Assembly (NCBI RefSeq): GCF_037023745.1
Contig: NZ_CP146101.1
Span: 5,076,001-5,140,000, forward strand
Origin: Streptomyces sp. SCSIO 30461
Lineage (GTDB): Bacteria; Actinomycetota; Actinomycetes; Streptomycetales; Streptomycetaceae
Direction: 5' to 3'
DNA length: 64,000 nt
Each line of letters opens with the position of its first letter. Position 1 is the first letter of the stretch. Shown in pieces: positions 9,803-20,938 of this stretch. The position numbers and the translations under genes were made by a program. A model generated the notes under the pieces. The model ran no database searches. It was not told the origin of the DNA and saw only the letters and a program-made list of their open reading frames with translations.

Positions 9803-10693
9803 ATGTCTCGACCGCATGGGATCCCCCTGCCCAGTGCGCATCGCAGTTCAGACCACTCGAACAAGTCGGTGACTGCTTACGACGACGATGAACAAGGTCA
9901 GCCGCGTCCCAGGGAAGGCGCTCAACAGCCCACCAAGGCCGAGCGCGTACGAACCCTCGTTGAATACAACGCCTCAGTATTCCTCACCCTGCCGGGTGCT
10001 CGCGACCACGGTCCCGGATCCTGGGAGCCCGCCGCCCGCACGGTGGCACCCGATGGGGATGTCGTACTCCTTGTGCCGTGGGATTCTCCCACGGCACGCG
10101 CCGCCGCCTACGCGCAGGACGACGACCTGACCTGCGTGATGGAGATCACGGACATCTCCCCGGTCGCGGTGCGCCAGCGCGTGCGGGGCCGCGCCTGGCT
10201 GGCCGGCTGGCTGACCGCCGCACGGGGCGAGGACCGGGACCACTGCATCGAGCTCCTCGCCGAGCGGCACCCCGTCGGCGCCGTGCTGGAAAGCGACGGC
10301 GAGCAGCCGGCCTGGATTCCGGTACGGCTTGAGGTCGGCGAGATCTCGCTGGACGACCTCTGGGGCGCGGGCTGCGTGGATCCCGAGCGGCTGGCGGGGG
10401 CCCAGCCCGATCCGATCGCGCGGCACGAGACGGACCTGCTCCAACATCTGCACTCCGCGCACGCCGACCAGGTGCGCACGCTGTGCACCCTGCTCGGCGG
10501 CCGACCGGGCACGGACCCCGCGGAGCTGCGTGACGTCGCCCCGCTCGCGCTGGACCGCTTCGGCCTGCGGGTGCGACTCACCGGGGCGGACGGCGGGCTC
10601 CTCGACGCGCGCCTCGACTTCCCCGAGCCGGTCGAGGACATCGCCGGGCTACGGCAGGCGATGCACACGCTGTTCGCGGCGGCGCTGGGATAG
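9803..10693 (+). CDS. HugZ-like/DUF2470 protein, probably iron-regulated heme handling
   Basis: A 296-residue protein. A polar leader (1-45) is followed by a pyridoxamine-phosphate-oxidase-like split barrel (about 45-190, including VVLLVPWDSPTARAAAY and GRAWLAGWL). A C-terminal DUF2470 helical domain follows (about 205-290, starting DLLQHLHSAHADQV). This domain pair is that of HugZ-type heme-degrading or heme-binding proteins. The ATG at 9803 has GAGGAGG 5-6 nt upstream. A candidate iron box directly precedes the gene, which fits a role in iron acquisition or heme breakdown. HugZ enzymes oxidatively open heme; whether this one does so is not shown. The frame continues upstream to 9677, but that part lies inside rpsD. 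Confidence 0.8.
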   Translation: MSRPHGIPLPSAHRSSDHSNKSVTAYDDDEQGQPRPREGAQQPTKAERVRTLVEYNASVFLTLPGARDHGPGSWEPAARTVAPDGDVVLLVPWDSPTARAAAYAQDDDLTCVMEITDISPVAVRQRVRGRAWLAGWLTAARGEDRDHCIELLAERHPVGAVLESDGEQPAWIPVRLEVGEISLDDLWGAGCVDPERLAGAQPDPIARHETDLLQHLHSAHADQVRTLCTLLGGRPGTDPAELRDVAPLALDRFGLRVRLTGADGGLLDARLDFPEPVEDIAGLRQAMHTLFAAALG

Positions 10694-10753
10694 CCCCGGA
10701 CCGGCGAGTCGGCGCGCCACCGACGGGCCCGCGCACCAGCCGCACCGGCACGA

Positions 10754-10788
10754 CCCTGGAGCGCCGTCCCTGGAGCGCCGTCCCTGGA
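10754..10788. repeat. Short tandem repeat, 14-bp unit, 2.5 copies
   Basis: The unit CCCTGGAGCGCCGT occurs at 10754-10767 and 10768-10781, with a partial third copy to 10788. It lies in the 125-bp gap between the convergent HugZ-like gene and rarA. No clear function is visible, and no strong hairpin terminator is present in this gap. Confidence 0.6.
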
Positions 10789-10818
10789 TAGGTGGCACGG
10801 CGACACGGCCCGGACGGC

Positions 10819-12180
10819 TCACTCGGTCTGCTGTTCGCCCCGCAATCGCTCGCGTACCTTCTCCACCACGTCCGCGTAGCGCGCCTCCGCTCCATAGCGC
10901 GTCGGCTCGTAGTAGCGCTTGCCGTGGACCGCGTCCGGGGCGTACTGCTGCGCGGCGATGGCACCGCGGACATCGTGGGGATACACATAGCCCTGGGCAT
11001 GGCCCAGCTTCGCCGCGCCCTTGTAGTGGCCGTCCCGCAGATGAGCCGGGACGGGAGCGGCGAGCCCGGCACGCACGTCGGCGAGCGCGGCTCCTATCGC
11101 GGTCGTCGCCGCGTTGGACTTCGGGGCGAGCGCCAGGGCGATCGTGGCGTGGCTGAGGGTGAGCGCCGCTTCGGGGAAGCCGATCATGGCCACGGCTTGG
11201 GCCGCGGCGACCGCCGTCGGCAGGGCCGTCGGGTCGGCGAGGCCGATGTCCTCGCTCGCCGAGATCATCAGTCGGCGGGCGATGAACCGCGGATCCTCCC
11301 CCGCCTCGATCATCCGCGCCAGATAGTGCAGCGCCGCATCGACATCGGATCCGCGGATGGACTTGATCAGCGCGCTCGCGACGTCGTAGTGCTGGTCGCC
11401 GTCGCGGTCGTACTTGACCGCGGCACGGTCGACGGTCTCCTCCACGGTGCTCAGCAGGATCTCCTGATCGCCCTTGGCGATCGCCGCGCCCGCCGCGGCT
11501 TCCAGTGCGGTGAGCGCCCGTCTCGCGTCACCCCCCGCAATCCGCAGCAGATGCGCCTGGGCGTCGTCGGGGAGCGTCAACGCTCCGCCGAGTCCCCGCT
11601 CCTCCGCGAGCGCGCGGCGCAGCAGGGCGCTCAGATCGGCGTCGGTGAGCGGCTCCAGCGTGAGGAGCAGCGAACGGGAGAGCAACGGGGAGATCACCGA
11701 GAAGTACGGATTCTCGGTGGTCGCGGCGATGAGGGTGACCCAGCGGTTCTCGACGGCCGGCAGCAGGGAGTCCTGCTGGGCCTTGCTGAAGCGGTGGATC
11801 TCGTCCAGGAAGAGCACCGTCTCCTTGCCGAAGCCTCCGGCGGCCCGGCGGGCGCCGTCGATGACCGCCCGGACCTCCTTGACCCCCGCGGTGATCGCCG
11901 AGAGTTCGACGAAGCGCTTGTTGGTCGCCTTGGAGACCACATACGCGAGGGTCGTCTTGCCGGTGCCCGGCGGTCCCCAGAGGATCACCGACGAGACACC
12001 CGCGGGACCTGTGCCGCCTTCGCCGACCAGCCGCCGCAGCGGTGACCCGGGCTTCAGCAGATGCTGCTGGCCCACGACTTCGTCCAGGGTGCGCGGACGC
12101 ATCCGTACGGCCAGGGGGCTGGCGGACGGGTCCTTCTCCTGGCGCTCGTCGGCGGCTGCGGTAAAGAGGTCGGGCTCCAC
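10819..12180 (-). CDS. rarA: Replication-associated recombination protein RarA (MgsA)
   Basis: A 453-residue AAA+ ATPase related to clamp loaders and RuvB that acts at stalled replication forks. Walker A GPPGTGKT is at 69-76, Walker B in [16 protein letters not shown] near 125, and sensor 1 in AATTENPYF near 155. The C-terminal MgsA tetramerisation domain carries the family motif [16 protein letters not shown]. The N-terminal [14 protein letters not shown] resembles a clamp-binding leader. The start is a GTG at 12180. The gene appears to be transcribed alone. Confidence 0.94.
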   Translation of the reverse strand: MEPDLFTAAADERQEKDPSASPLAVRMRPRTLDEVVGQQHLLKPGSPLRRLVGEGGTGPAGVSSVILWGPPGTGKTTLAYVVSKATNKRFVELSAITAGVKEVRAVIDGARRAAGGFGKETVLFLDEIHRFSKAQQDSLLPAVENRWVTLIAATTENPYFSVISPLLSRSLLLTLEPLTDADLSALLRRALAEERGLGGALTLPDDAQAHLLRIAGGDARRALTALEAAAGAAIAKGDQEILLSTVEETVDRAAVKYDRDGDQHYDVASALIKSIRGSDVDAALHYLARMIEAGEDPRFIARRLMISASEDIGLADPTALPTAVAAAQAVAMIGFPEAALTLSHATIALALAPKSNAATTAIGAALADVRAGLAAPVPAHLRDGHYKGAAKLGHAQGYVYPHDVRGAIAAQQYAPDAVHGKRYYEPTRYGAEARYADVVEKVRERLRGEQQTE

Positions 12181-12268
12181 GATGTGAAGCCTAGGTCACC
12201 CCGCTGACAACACGGTCAGGGCCGCCAACGCCGTGCGCGAGCACCGTCAGCGTGGTCAGGGCCGTCAG

Positions 12269-12309
12269 CGCGGCCGGCGCCGTACGGGAATCCCGGCGCG
12301 CCGGCCGCG
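12269..12309 (-). terminator. Hairpin terminator after the VKOR gene
   Basis: A 12-bp perfect stem (CGCGGCCGGCGC at 12269-12280 with its complement at 12298-12309) surrounds a loop that itself contains GGG/CCC. It lies 65 bp downstream of the minus-strand VKOR gene and upstream of rarA. Confidence 0.6.
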
Positions 12310-12373
12310 GAGCACTGCGCCCCGTATCGGGACTCCGGGCGCCACCGGCCCCTGCCGGACCGCGGGGCCGGGC

Positions 12374-13024
12374 TCAGCCGGTCCAGAAGTCCCACCAGCG
12401 GGTCAGCACCAGCATTCCGATGACACCGGTGTGCAGCACCGGCGGCACCCAGGTGAACTCGCCCAGGAAGTTCCTGATCCAGGCCGGAGCCGGGAGCAGC
12501 CCGGTCCTGACGTTGTGCGCGGTCAGGTACCAGAACATGAAGATCGTGGCGACCCAGGCCAGGCAGCACCACAGGCACAGGGCGTTGATGTTGTACAGCG
12601 ACTGGTACTGGAGCCAGGTGCAGAAGGCGACGCCGAAGAGCGTGCCCGCGTTGAAGGTCAGCCAGTACCAGCGCGGGAAGCGCGCACCGGCCAGCAGGCT
12701 CACCCCCACGCAGATCACGATGCCGTACGCGACGAGGCCGAGCATCGGGTTGGGGAAACCGAAGGCGGAGGCCTGGTCGCTCTCCATGACGCTGCCGCAG
12801 GACACGATCGGGTTGAGGCTGCAGCCCGGCGTGAACGTGGTGCCCGCGATCTTGGCTTCGAGGATCTTGAACTTGTCGATCGTGATGACCCAGGAGGCGA
12901 GCAGTCCCGCCGCGCCGGTGACCACCAGGAGCCAGGCGAACGCACGACCGGCCCCGAACGCGCCGCGCACCCCGCCCTCCTTCTCCTCGCCGGAGGACAT
13001 GCCGTCAACCGCACTCGTCGTCAT
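12374..13024 (-). CDS. Vitamin K epoxide reductase family protein
   Basis: A 216-residue multi-pass membrane protein with about five hydrophobic segments. It carries the two VKOR cysteine sites: Cys68/Cys76 in the first loop (GCSLNPIVSCGSV) and the redox CXXC at 150-153 (CLWC, with a third Cys at 154). Bacterial VKORs reoxidise DsbA-like thiol oxidases using quinones, so it may serve disulfide formation outside the membrane. A DsbA-family protein at 50.6 kb carries a CXXC but has no visible signal peptide, so a partnership is not implied. The start is an ATG at 13024. Confidence 0.9.
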   Translation of the reverse strand: MTTSAVDGMSSGEEKEGGVRGAFGAGRAFAWLLVVTGAAGLLASWVITIDKFKILEAKIAGTTFTPGCSLNPIVSCGSVMESDQASAFGFPNPMLGLVAYGIVICVGVSLLAGARFPRWYWLTFNAGTLFGVAFCTWLQYQSLYNINALCLWCCLAWVATIFMFWYLTAHNVRTGLLPAPAWIRNFLGEFTWVPPVLHTGVIGMLVLTRWWDFWTG

Positions 13025-13097
13025 ATCGCCGTTCCATCGTTCGGGTCACTGGTTGGCATGGTCATTCTGCCGCACCGACACCGGTGTCCACCGTTCG

Positions 13098-13244
13098 GAA
13101 GGCTCGACGAACGCGGAGACCGGACGCCGACTCCATGTCGCCGAGTCGACGGTGAAGACCCATATGCTGCGGATCTTCAACAAGCTGGGTGTGGACGACC
13201 GCACCGCGGCCGTGACCAGCGCGATGCGGCAGGGGCTGCTGTAG
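13098..13244 (+). pseudogene. Remnant of a LuxR/NarL-type response regulator (HTH end only)
   Basis: The plus-strand frame ends with TNAETGRRLHVAESTVKTHM, then LRIFNKLGVDDRTAAVTSAM and RQGLL before a TAG at 13242. This is an intact C-terminal GerE/LuxR helix-turn-helix, with VAESTVKTH as the recognition helix. Upstream of it there is no receiver domain and no credible start, and the coding pattern dissolves before about 13090. It therefore looks like the 3' tail of a regulator gene whose 5' part was lost. The stop runs directly into the terminator hairpin. Confidence 0.7.
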
Positions 13245-13289
13245 TGGGTGGTCGGGGCGCGCTCGGTCGAGCGCGCCCCGACCACCCAC
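13244..13289. terminator. Bidirectional terminator, 21-bp perfect stem
   Basis: GTGGGTGGTCGGGGCGCGCTC (13244-13264) is exactly complementary to 13269-13289 around a 4-nt GGTC loop. It lies 5 bp beyond the hisS stop and begins in the TAG of the LuxR remnant, so it would end transcripts from both sides. Confidence 0.85.
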
Positions 13290-13294
13290 GGACG

Positions 13295-14557
13295 TCAGGA
13301 CAGACGCGCGCGGATCTCCGCCACCACGCCGTCCAGCGCGAGCGCGCTCTGCTCGCCGGACTCCATGTCCTTGAGCTGGACCAGGCCTTCGGCGAGATCC
13401 CGCTCACCGGCGACGATCGCGTAGCGCGCGCCGCTGCGGTTCGCGTTCTTCATGGCGCCCTTGAGTCCCTTGCCGCCGAAGCTGAAGTCGGCCGCGACAC
13501 CGGACTTGCGCAGTTCGGTGACCACGCGGAACAGCACACGGCGCGCCTCGTCCCCGAGCGGTACGGCGAACACGCTGGTGGACGCGGGAATTTCGAGCTC
13601 GATGCCCTCCGCCTCAAGCGCCAGGACCGTACGGTCGACGCCGAGTGCCCAGCCCACGGACGGCAGCGCCGGGCCACCGATCATCTCGGACAGTCCGTCG
13701 TAACGGCCGCCGCCGCCCACCGCCGACTGCGAGCCCAGGCCGTCGTGCACGAACTCGAAGGTCGTACGCGTGTAGTAGTCGAGACCGCGCACCAGCTTCT
13801 CGTCGTCCTCGAAGGCCACACCCGCGGCCGTCAGCAGCTCGCGCACCTCCTCGTGGTACACCTTGCACGCGTCGCACAGGTGGTCACGCAGCAGCGGCGC
13901 CCCGACCAGCTGCTTCTGGACCGACTCGCGCTTGTCGTCGAGCACCCGCAGCGGATTGATGTCGACACGGCGGCGAGTGTCCTCGTCCAGGTCGAGCCCG
14001 CGCAGGAAGTCCTGGAGGGCGTCCCGGTAGACCGGGCGGCACTCCTTGTCGCCGAGCGAGTTCAGCAGGATCCGGAAGTCGCTGAGCCCGAGCGAGCGGT
14101 ACGCCTGGTCGGCCAGGATGATCAGCTCGGCGTCGAGCGCCGGGTCCTCAGCGCCGATCGCCTCGGCTCCGACCTGCGAGAAGTGCCTGTAGCGGCCTTT
14201 CTGCGGGCGCTCGTAGCGGTAGTAGGAGCCCGAGTACCAGAGCTTGACCGGGAGGTTGCCGGTCTTGTGGAGGTTCGCCTCGAGCGCGGCGCGCAGCACC
14301 GACGCGGTGCCCTCGGGACGCAGGGCCAGCCTGTCGCCGCCCTTGGTCTCGAAGGCGTACATCTCCTTGGTGACGATGTCGGTGGACTCACCGACACCGC
14401 GCGCGAAGAGCTCGACGTTCTCGAAGCCGGGGGTCTCGACGTAGCCATAGCCCGAGGCGCGCAGCGGCGCGGCGATCGCCTCTCGCACCGCGAGGTATTT
14501 CGCGGAGTCCGGCGGAATCAGGTCGTAGGTGCCCTTGGGAGCCTGGAAGGTACTCAC
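13295..14557 (-). CDS. hisS: Histidine-tRNA ligase
   Basis: A 420-residue class II synthetase that charges tRNA-His. Motif 2 is [18 protein letters not shown]. The histidine-specific motifs [11 protein letters not shown] (HisA) and GGGRYDGL (HisB) are present, and a C-terminal anticodon-binding domain follows. I chose the GTG at 14557 ([12 protein letters not shown]), the usual start of the family in this genus. A GTG at 14572 overlaps the stop of the upstream hydrolase gene (GTGA) and could be a coupled alternative. A frame reaching to 14719 is inside that gene. The perfect hairpin at 13244-13289 ends the unit. Confidence 0.95.
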   Translation of the reverse strand: MSTFQAPKGTYDLIPPDSAKYLAVREAIAAPLRASGYGYVETPGFENVELFARGVGESTDIVTKEMYAFETKGGDRLALRPEGTASVLRAALEANLHKTGNLPVKLWYSGSYYRYERPQKGRYRHFSQVGAEAIGAEDPALDAELIILADQAYRSLGLSDFRILLNSLGDKECRPVYRDALQDFLRGLDLDEDTRRRVDINPLRVLDDKRESVQKQLVGAPLLRDHLCDACKVYHEEVRELLTAAGVAFEDDEKLVRGLDYYTRTTFEFVHDGLGSQSAVGGGGRYDGLSEMIGGPALPSVGWALGVDRTVLALEAEGIELEIPASTSVFAVPLGDEARRVLFRVVTELRKSGVAADFSFGGKGLKGAMKNANRSGARYAIVAGERDLAEGLVQLKDMESGEQSALALDGVVAEIRARLS

Positions 14558-14568
14558 GGAAGGTCTTG

Positions 14569-15294
14569 TCACATTCCTCGTCGGGGAGCGGCGGTGCCGC
14601 CGTCTCCCTGGCCGGCGGCCACTTCCCGCAGGTACGGGTTGGTGGCGCGCTCGCGGCCGATGGTCGTCTGGGGGCCGTGGCCGGACAGCACCACGGTCGA
14701 GTCGTCGAGCGGCAGGCACACGCGGGCCAGCGAGTCGAGCATCTCGGCCATGTCACCGCCGGGCAGGTCGGTGCGTCCGATGGAGCCGGCGAAGAGCAGA
14801 TCGCCCGAGAAGAAGACCGGCGGGATGTCCGCGGCCTCGGGCGAACCGAAGGTCACCGACCCCTTGGTATGACCGGGCGCATGCCTCACGGTCAGTTCCA
14901 GACCCGCCAGCTTCAGCGTGGCGCCGTCCGTCAGCTCGCGCACGTCGTCCGGCTCCCCCACGGTGAGCTCGCCCATCAGCGGCATCCCGATGGAGCGGCC
15001 GAGCGCCTTCCCCGGGTCGCTCATCATGTACCTGTCGTCGGGATGGATCCACGCCGGTACGTCATGGGCTCCGCACACCGGGACGACGGAGGCGACATGA
15101 TCGATGTGGCCATGGGTGAGCACGACAGCGACGGGCTTGAGCCGATGCTTCTTCAGCGTTTCCTCGACGCCCTGCGCGGCCTGGTGGCCCGGGTCGATGA
15201 TCACGCACTCCTCGCCTGCGGCCGGGGCGACCAGATAACAATTGGTCCCCCAGGCCCCTGCGGGGAACCCGGCAATAAGCACGATCGTCCTCAC
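14569..15294 (-). CDS. Metallo-beta-lactamase-fold hydrolase (glyoxalase II-like)
   Basis: A 241-residue MBL-fold protein. The metal-binding motif HGHIDH is at 61-66. RHAPGHT supplies a third-site histidine, FSGDLLF the bridging Asp, and LSGHGPQT the last His. The family includes hydroxyacylglutathione hydrolases and similar thioesterases; the true substrate is unknown, and the organism is expected to use mycothiol rather than glutathione. The start is a GTG at 15294, with a second GTG four codons later. It is probably co-transcribed with hisS. Confidence 0.85.
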   Translation of the reverse strand: MRTIVLIAGFPAGAWGTNCYLVAPAAGEECVIIDPGHQAAQGVEETLKKHRLKPVAVVLTHGHIDHVASVVPVCGAHDVPAWIHPDDRYMMSDPGKALGRSIGMPLMGELTVGEPDDVRELTDGATLKLAGLELTVRHAPGHTKGSVTFGSPEAADIPPVFFSGDLLFAGSIGRTDLPGGDMAEMLDSLARVCLPLDDSTVVLSGHGPQTTIGRERATNPYLREVAAGQGDGGTAAPRRGM

Positions 15295-15457
15295 GGTGTC
15301 GTCCGACGGGATTGCTGTTTGCGGAATGCAGCAGTTCAGAGCCTACCGGCGGTGCTCATTCCACAGCCAACCCGTATACGGTACGGGCACGCTCGGCCGG
15401 ACATTCGGGCGGCAATCCACTTGACCCATGCGACGTGACCGACAAGGAGAAGACCCG

Positions 15458-16255
15458 GTGGTCAGCAGCGATCAGCGGCGGCGCCAGCTCGCCAGAGAGA
15501 AGTTCGAGCGGCAGCAGGAGCGCCGGGAGCAGGCCCGCAAGAAGGCCAGGCGCCGCAATACGATCATCGCGGCAGCGCTCGCCGTGGTGCTGGCTGCCGG
15601 TGCGGCGGTCTACGCCTCGGTCGGGCTGTCGGACGACGGATCCGGCAGCGACGCCGCGGCGGCTCCCGAGGACGTCAGCTCGTCCGCTCCGCCCGAGACG
15701 GGGAAGGGCGAATCGGCCGAGCCCAAGATGGCCATCGACCAGAAGGCCGCGTACACGATGTCGCTGAAGACCAGCCAGGGCGACATCAAGGTGACGATGG
15801 ACGCGGCCAAGACCCCGCACACGGTCAACTCGTTCAAGCACCTCGCCGACAAGGGCTACTTCGACGACACGAAGTGCCACCGACTGACCACGGCCGGCAT
15901 CCTCGTACTCCAGTGCGGCGACCCCGAGGGCACCGGCTCAGGCGGCCCCGGCTACACGATCCCGGACGAGAACCTGACCGGGCTCGGCAAGGCCGGCGCG
16001 GACGGCACGGTGACCTACAAGGCGGGCACGGTCGCCATGGCGAACACCAGCCAGCCCAACACCGGTGGCAGCCAGTTCTTCCTGGTGTACAAGGACAGCA
16101 AACTGCCGCCCGCGTACACGCCTTTCGGCACCATGGACGCGGCAGGCCTGGAAGTCGTCAAAGCCGTCGGAGCCGCGGGCGTCGAAGGCGGGGCATCGGA
16201 CGGTGCGCCGAAGAAGGCCGTCACCCTGGAGAAGGTGACCGTCGCCAAGGGATGA
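15458..16255 (+). CDS. Membrane-anchored cyclophilin-type peptidyl-prolyl isomerase
   Basis: A 265-residue protein. A very basic, coiled N-terminus (REKFERQQERREQARKKARRR) is followed by one membrane helix (about 35-54), a low-complexity Ala/Ser/Asp linker (57-90), and a cyclophilin domain (about 98-262) with TPHTVNSFKHLADKGYF and the core TGGSQFFLVY. It would catalyse proline isomerisation outside the membrane. I chose the GTG at 15458 because AAGGAG lies 8 nt upstream; an ATG at 15428 lacks a site. The cyclophilin-DUF349-relA order is conserved in streptomycetes. Confidence 0.9.
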   Translation: MVSSDQRRRQLAREKFERQQERREQARKKARRRNTIIAAALAVVLAAGAAVYASVGLSDDGSGSDAAAAPEDVSSSAPPETGKGESAEPKMAIDQKAAYTMSLKTSQGDIKVTMDAAKTPHTVNSFKHLADKGYFDDTKCHRLTTAGILVLQCGDPEGTGSGGPGYTIPDENLTGLGKAGADGTVTYKAGTVAMANTSQPNTGGSQFFLVYKDSKLPPAYTPFGTMDAAGLEVVKAVGAAGVEGGASDGAPKKAVTLEKVTVAKG

Positions 16256-16429
16256 CCCAGCCGAATTCGGCGGTGCCGAGTGCGGACAGCCAGGCTGCCG
16301 GTCGCCTAGATTGGCGTTGTGCAGTGCGGACTCGGTCCGCGTTGTGAGGGACGGGCGAGGCCCGTCCGGGAAACTGTGGACGATGCCCGGGGCCGGAGCG
16401 CTTCGCAGGCATCATGTGGAGGAGGCGCT

Positions 16430-17659
16430 GTGAGCAGCGACCCGTGGGGCCGCGTCGACGAGACGGGCACCGTGTACGTGCGGACTTCCGATGGCGAGCA
16501 GGTCGTCGGATCGTGGCAGGCCGGGACTCCCGAGGAGGCACTGGCTTACTTCGAGCGCAAGTACGAGGGCTTGGTTGTCGAGATCGGCCTCCTCGAGAAG
16601 CGGGTGAAGACCACCGATCTGTCCGCGAAGGACGCGACGACGGCGATCGAGCACATCCGCCAGCAGGTCGACGAGCATCATGTCGTCGGGGACCTCGACG
16701 CCTTGCGCAAGCGGCTGGACGCGCTGGCCGCCACGGTCGAGACGCGCCGTGAGGAGCGCAAGGCACAGAAGGCCAAGCAGACCGACGAGGCCAGGCACGC
16801 CAAGGAGGCACTGGTCGCGGAGGCCGAGGAGCTGGCACAGAGCGAGCAGTGGCGGGCGGCCGGTGAGCGGCTGCGCGCACTCGTGGACAAGTGGAAGGGC
16901 CTGCCCCGGCTCGACCGCAAGTCCGACGACGAGCTGTGGCACCGCTTCTCGCATGCGCGCTCGGCATTCTCCAAGCGCCGCAAGGCGCACTTCGCGGCGC
17001 TGGACGCGCAGCGGGAGCAGGCCAGGCAGACGAAGGAGCGACTGGTCGCGGAGGCCGAGTCGTTGTCCGGCTCGACTGACTGGGGTGCCACCGCCGCGCG
17101 CTACCGCGAACTGATGGCGGACTGGAAGGCGGCGGGGCGCGCCCAGCGGGAGCACGAGGACGATCTGTGGAACCGCTTCCGCGGTGCGCAGGACGTCTTC
17201 TTCGCCGCGCGCAGCGGGGTCTTCGCCGAGCGTGACGCGGAGCAGACCGAGAATCTGAAGCTCAAGGAAGAGCTGGCAGCCGAGGCCGAGAAGCTCATGC
17301 CGGTGACGGACCTGAAGGCCGCCCGCGCCGCCTTCCGTTCCATCAACGAGCGCTGGGAGGCCATCGGCCACGTCCCGCGTGACGCCCGCCCGAAGGTGGA
17401 GGGCCGGATGCACACCGTGGAGCGTGCGATCCAGGAGGCCGAGGAGGCCGAGTGGCGCCGCACCAACCCCGAGGCGCGCGCCCGCGCCGAGGGGCTGACC
17501 GGTCAGCTCCAGTCGGCGGTCGACAAGCTGCGTGCCCAGGTCGACACCGCGCGTGCGGCGGGCAACAACGCGAAGGCAGACAAGCTGGCGAAGGAGCTCG
17601 AAGGACGGCAGGCGCTGCTGGACCAGGCGCTGAAGGGCCTTCAGGAGTTCGGCGGCTGA
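16430..17659 (+). CDS. DUF349 repeat protein
   Basis: A 409-residue, almost wholly alpha-helical and highly charged protein. Three or more DUF349 repeats of about 70 residues are visible, each with a W(R/K)A..R.....W.....R.....DDELWxRF pattern (about 135-200, 205-275 and 280-350). Predicted coiled coil surrounds them. The function is unknown. The GTG at 16430 has GGAGGAGG 6 nt upstream. The N-terminal SSDPWGRVDETGTVYVRT is conserved in the family. The gene is followed by a strong hairpin. Confidence 0.85.
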   Translation: MSSDPWGRVDETGTVYVRTSDGEQVVGSWQAGTPEEALAYFERKYEGLVVEIGLLEKRVKTTDLSAKDATTAIEHIRQQVDEHHVVGDLDALRKRLDALAATVETRREERKAQKAKQTDEARHAKEALVAEAEELAQSEQWRAAGERLRALVDKWKGLPRLDRKSDDELWHRFSHARSAFSKRRKAHFAALDAQREQARQTKERLVAEAESLSGSTDWGATAARYRELMADWKAAGRAQREHEDDLWNRFRGAQDVFFAARSGVFAERDAEQTENLKLKEELAAEAEKLMPVTDLKAARAAFRSINERWEAIGHVPRDARPKVEGRMHTVERAIQEAEEAEWRRTNPEARARAEGLTGQLQSAVDKLRAQVDTARAAGNNAKADKLAKELEGRQALLDQALKGLQEFGG

Positions 17660-17682
17660 TCTTCCGCGCTGAGCGCGAGTTC

Positions 17683-17716
17683 GAAGGCCCGGAGGCTGTG
17701 ATGCCTCCGGGCCTTC
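17683..17716 (+). terminator. Hairpin terminator after the DUF349 gene
   Basis: A 14-bp stem (GAAGGCCCGGAGGC at 17683-17696 with its complement at 17703-17716) and a 6-nt loop begin 24 bp after the stop codon. Confidence 0.8.
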
Positions 17717-18245
17717 GGGCTTCGCGGGGTGCGGTGTCTCTCCGGGGTTTGCCGGGATGGCGGGTCGTCGCGGGCACCCTGTCAGGGGCCGCCGCTCTCC
17801 CCACCCGGTGCTCGGCGCGCACGGCCCCGGTCAGCGGTGCCGGCCCACCGGGTTCCGGTCCTGTCTGCCGTTCGCGCGTGTGGGGTGGAGGCGGAAGAGG
17901 TAGGCGGTGGCCGGACGGGTGTAGACGGTGCCTCTTCCGGCGGTGTGGAGTTGTTCGCGGGTGGGGTGGGGCGGGCGTTTGGGCTGCAGATAGCGGTCGA
18001 GACCGTCGGCGGTCAGGTGGTAGTGGCCGGAGCGGTGGTGGAGGACGGCGGCGAGCCGGTGGCGGGGGTCGAGGTGGGCGAGGCCGGCGTAGGCGTGGGT
18101 GGTTGTTGGCCAACAACCACCCACGCCTACGCCGGTCCCTGCCACCAGCACTCCGGCGCTGAGGTCACCACCGCCGTTCAGGCCCTCTTCCGCCGCGTCG
18201 TCGCAGCCCGCCCGCCGATCCAGCCGCGCTGAGTTCTGCGGGGAG
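17717..18245. other. 529-bp interval with gene debris and a long palindrome
   Basis: No intact gene is recognisable. On the minus strand, 17831-18110 reads as plausible coding sequence (AYAGLAHLDPRHRLAAVL, GHYHLTADGLDRYLQPK, TAYLFRLHPTR) without a proper start, and the frame passes straight through the palindrome at 18084-18135. Just beyond the other arm, the plus strand encodes a loosely similar stretch beginning HAYAG. This looks like a decayed and partly inverted fragment of a mobile or plasmid-type gene, but I cannot name the family. Confidence 0.45.
18084..18135. repeat. 52-bp perfect palindrome with no loop
   Basis: The 26 bases at 18084-18109 (starting CCGGCGTAGGCGTGGG) are followed at once by their exact reverse complement at 18110-18135; the centre is TTGG/CCAA. 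It lies between the convergent DUF349 and relA genes. It could act as a bidirectional terminator, but a loopless perfect palindrome is more like an inverted duplication junction. Confidence 0.9.
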
Positions 18246-20771
<2,526 letters not shown>

Positions 20772-20872
20772 GGGCGCTCCTCAGGCTGATCCGGGTCCCC
20801 CGGTCAGGCCCGGAAAGGCCATGGTATCGACCCTGGGCGCCGACCTCGCCCGGGGACCGGGTCTGTCCACAA

Positions 20873-20913
20873 CGTGGAACGGGCACCCGGTGTTCCCGGG
20901 TGCCCGTTCCACG
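20873..20913 (-). terminator. Hairpin terminator between apt and relA
   Basis: An 18-bp perfect stem with a 5-nt TGTTC loop (20873-20890 pairs with 20896-20913). It lies 25 bp beyond the apt stop and would end the yajC/secD-secF-apt transcript before relA. Confidence 0.85.
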
Positions 20914-20938
20914 CGTCCGCTGAGCCCTGTGAAGCCGC

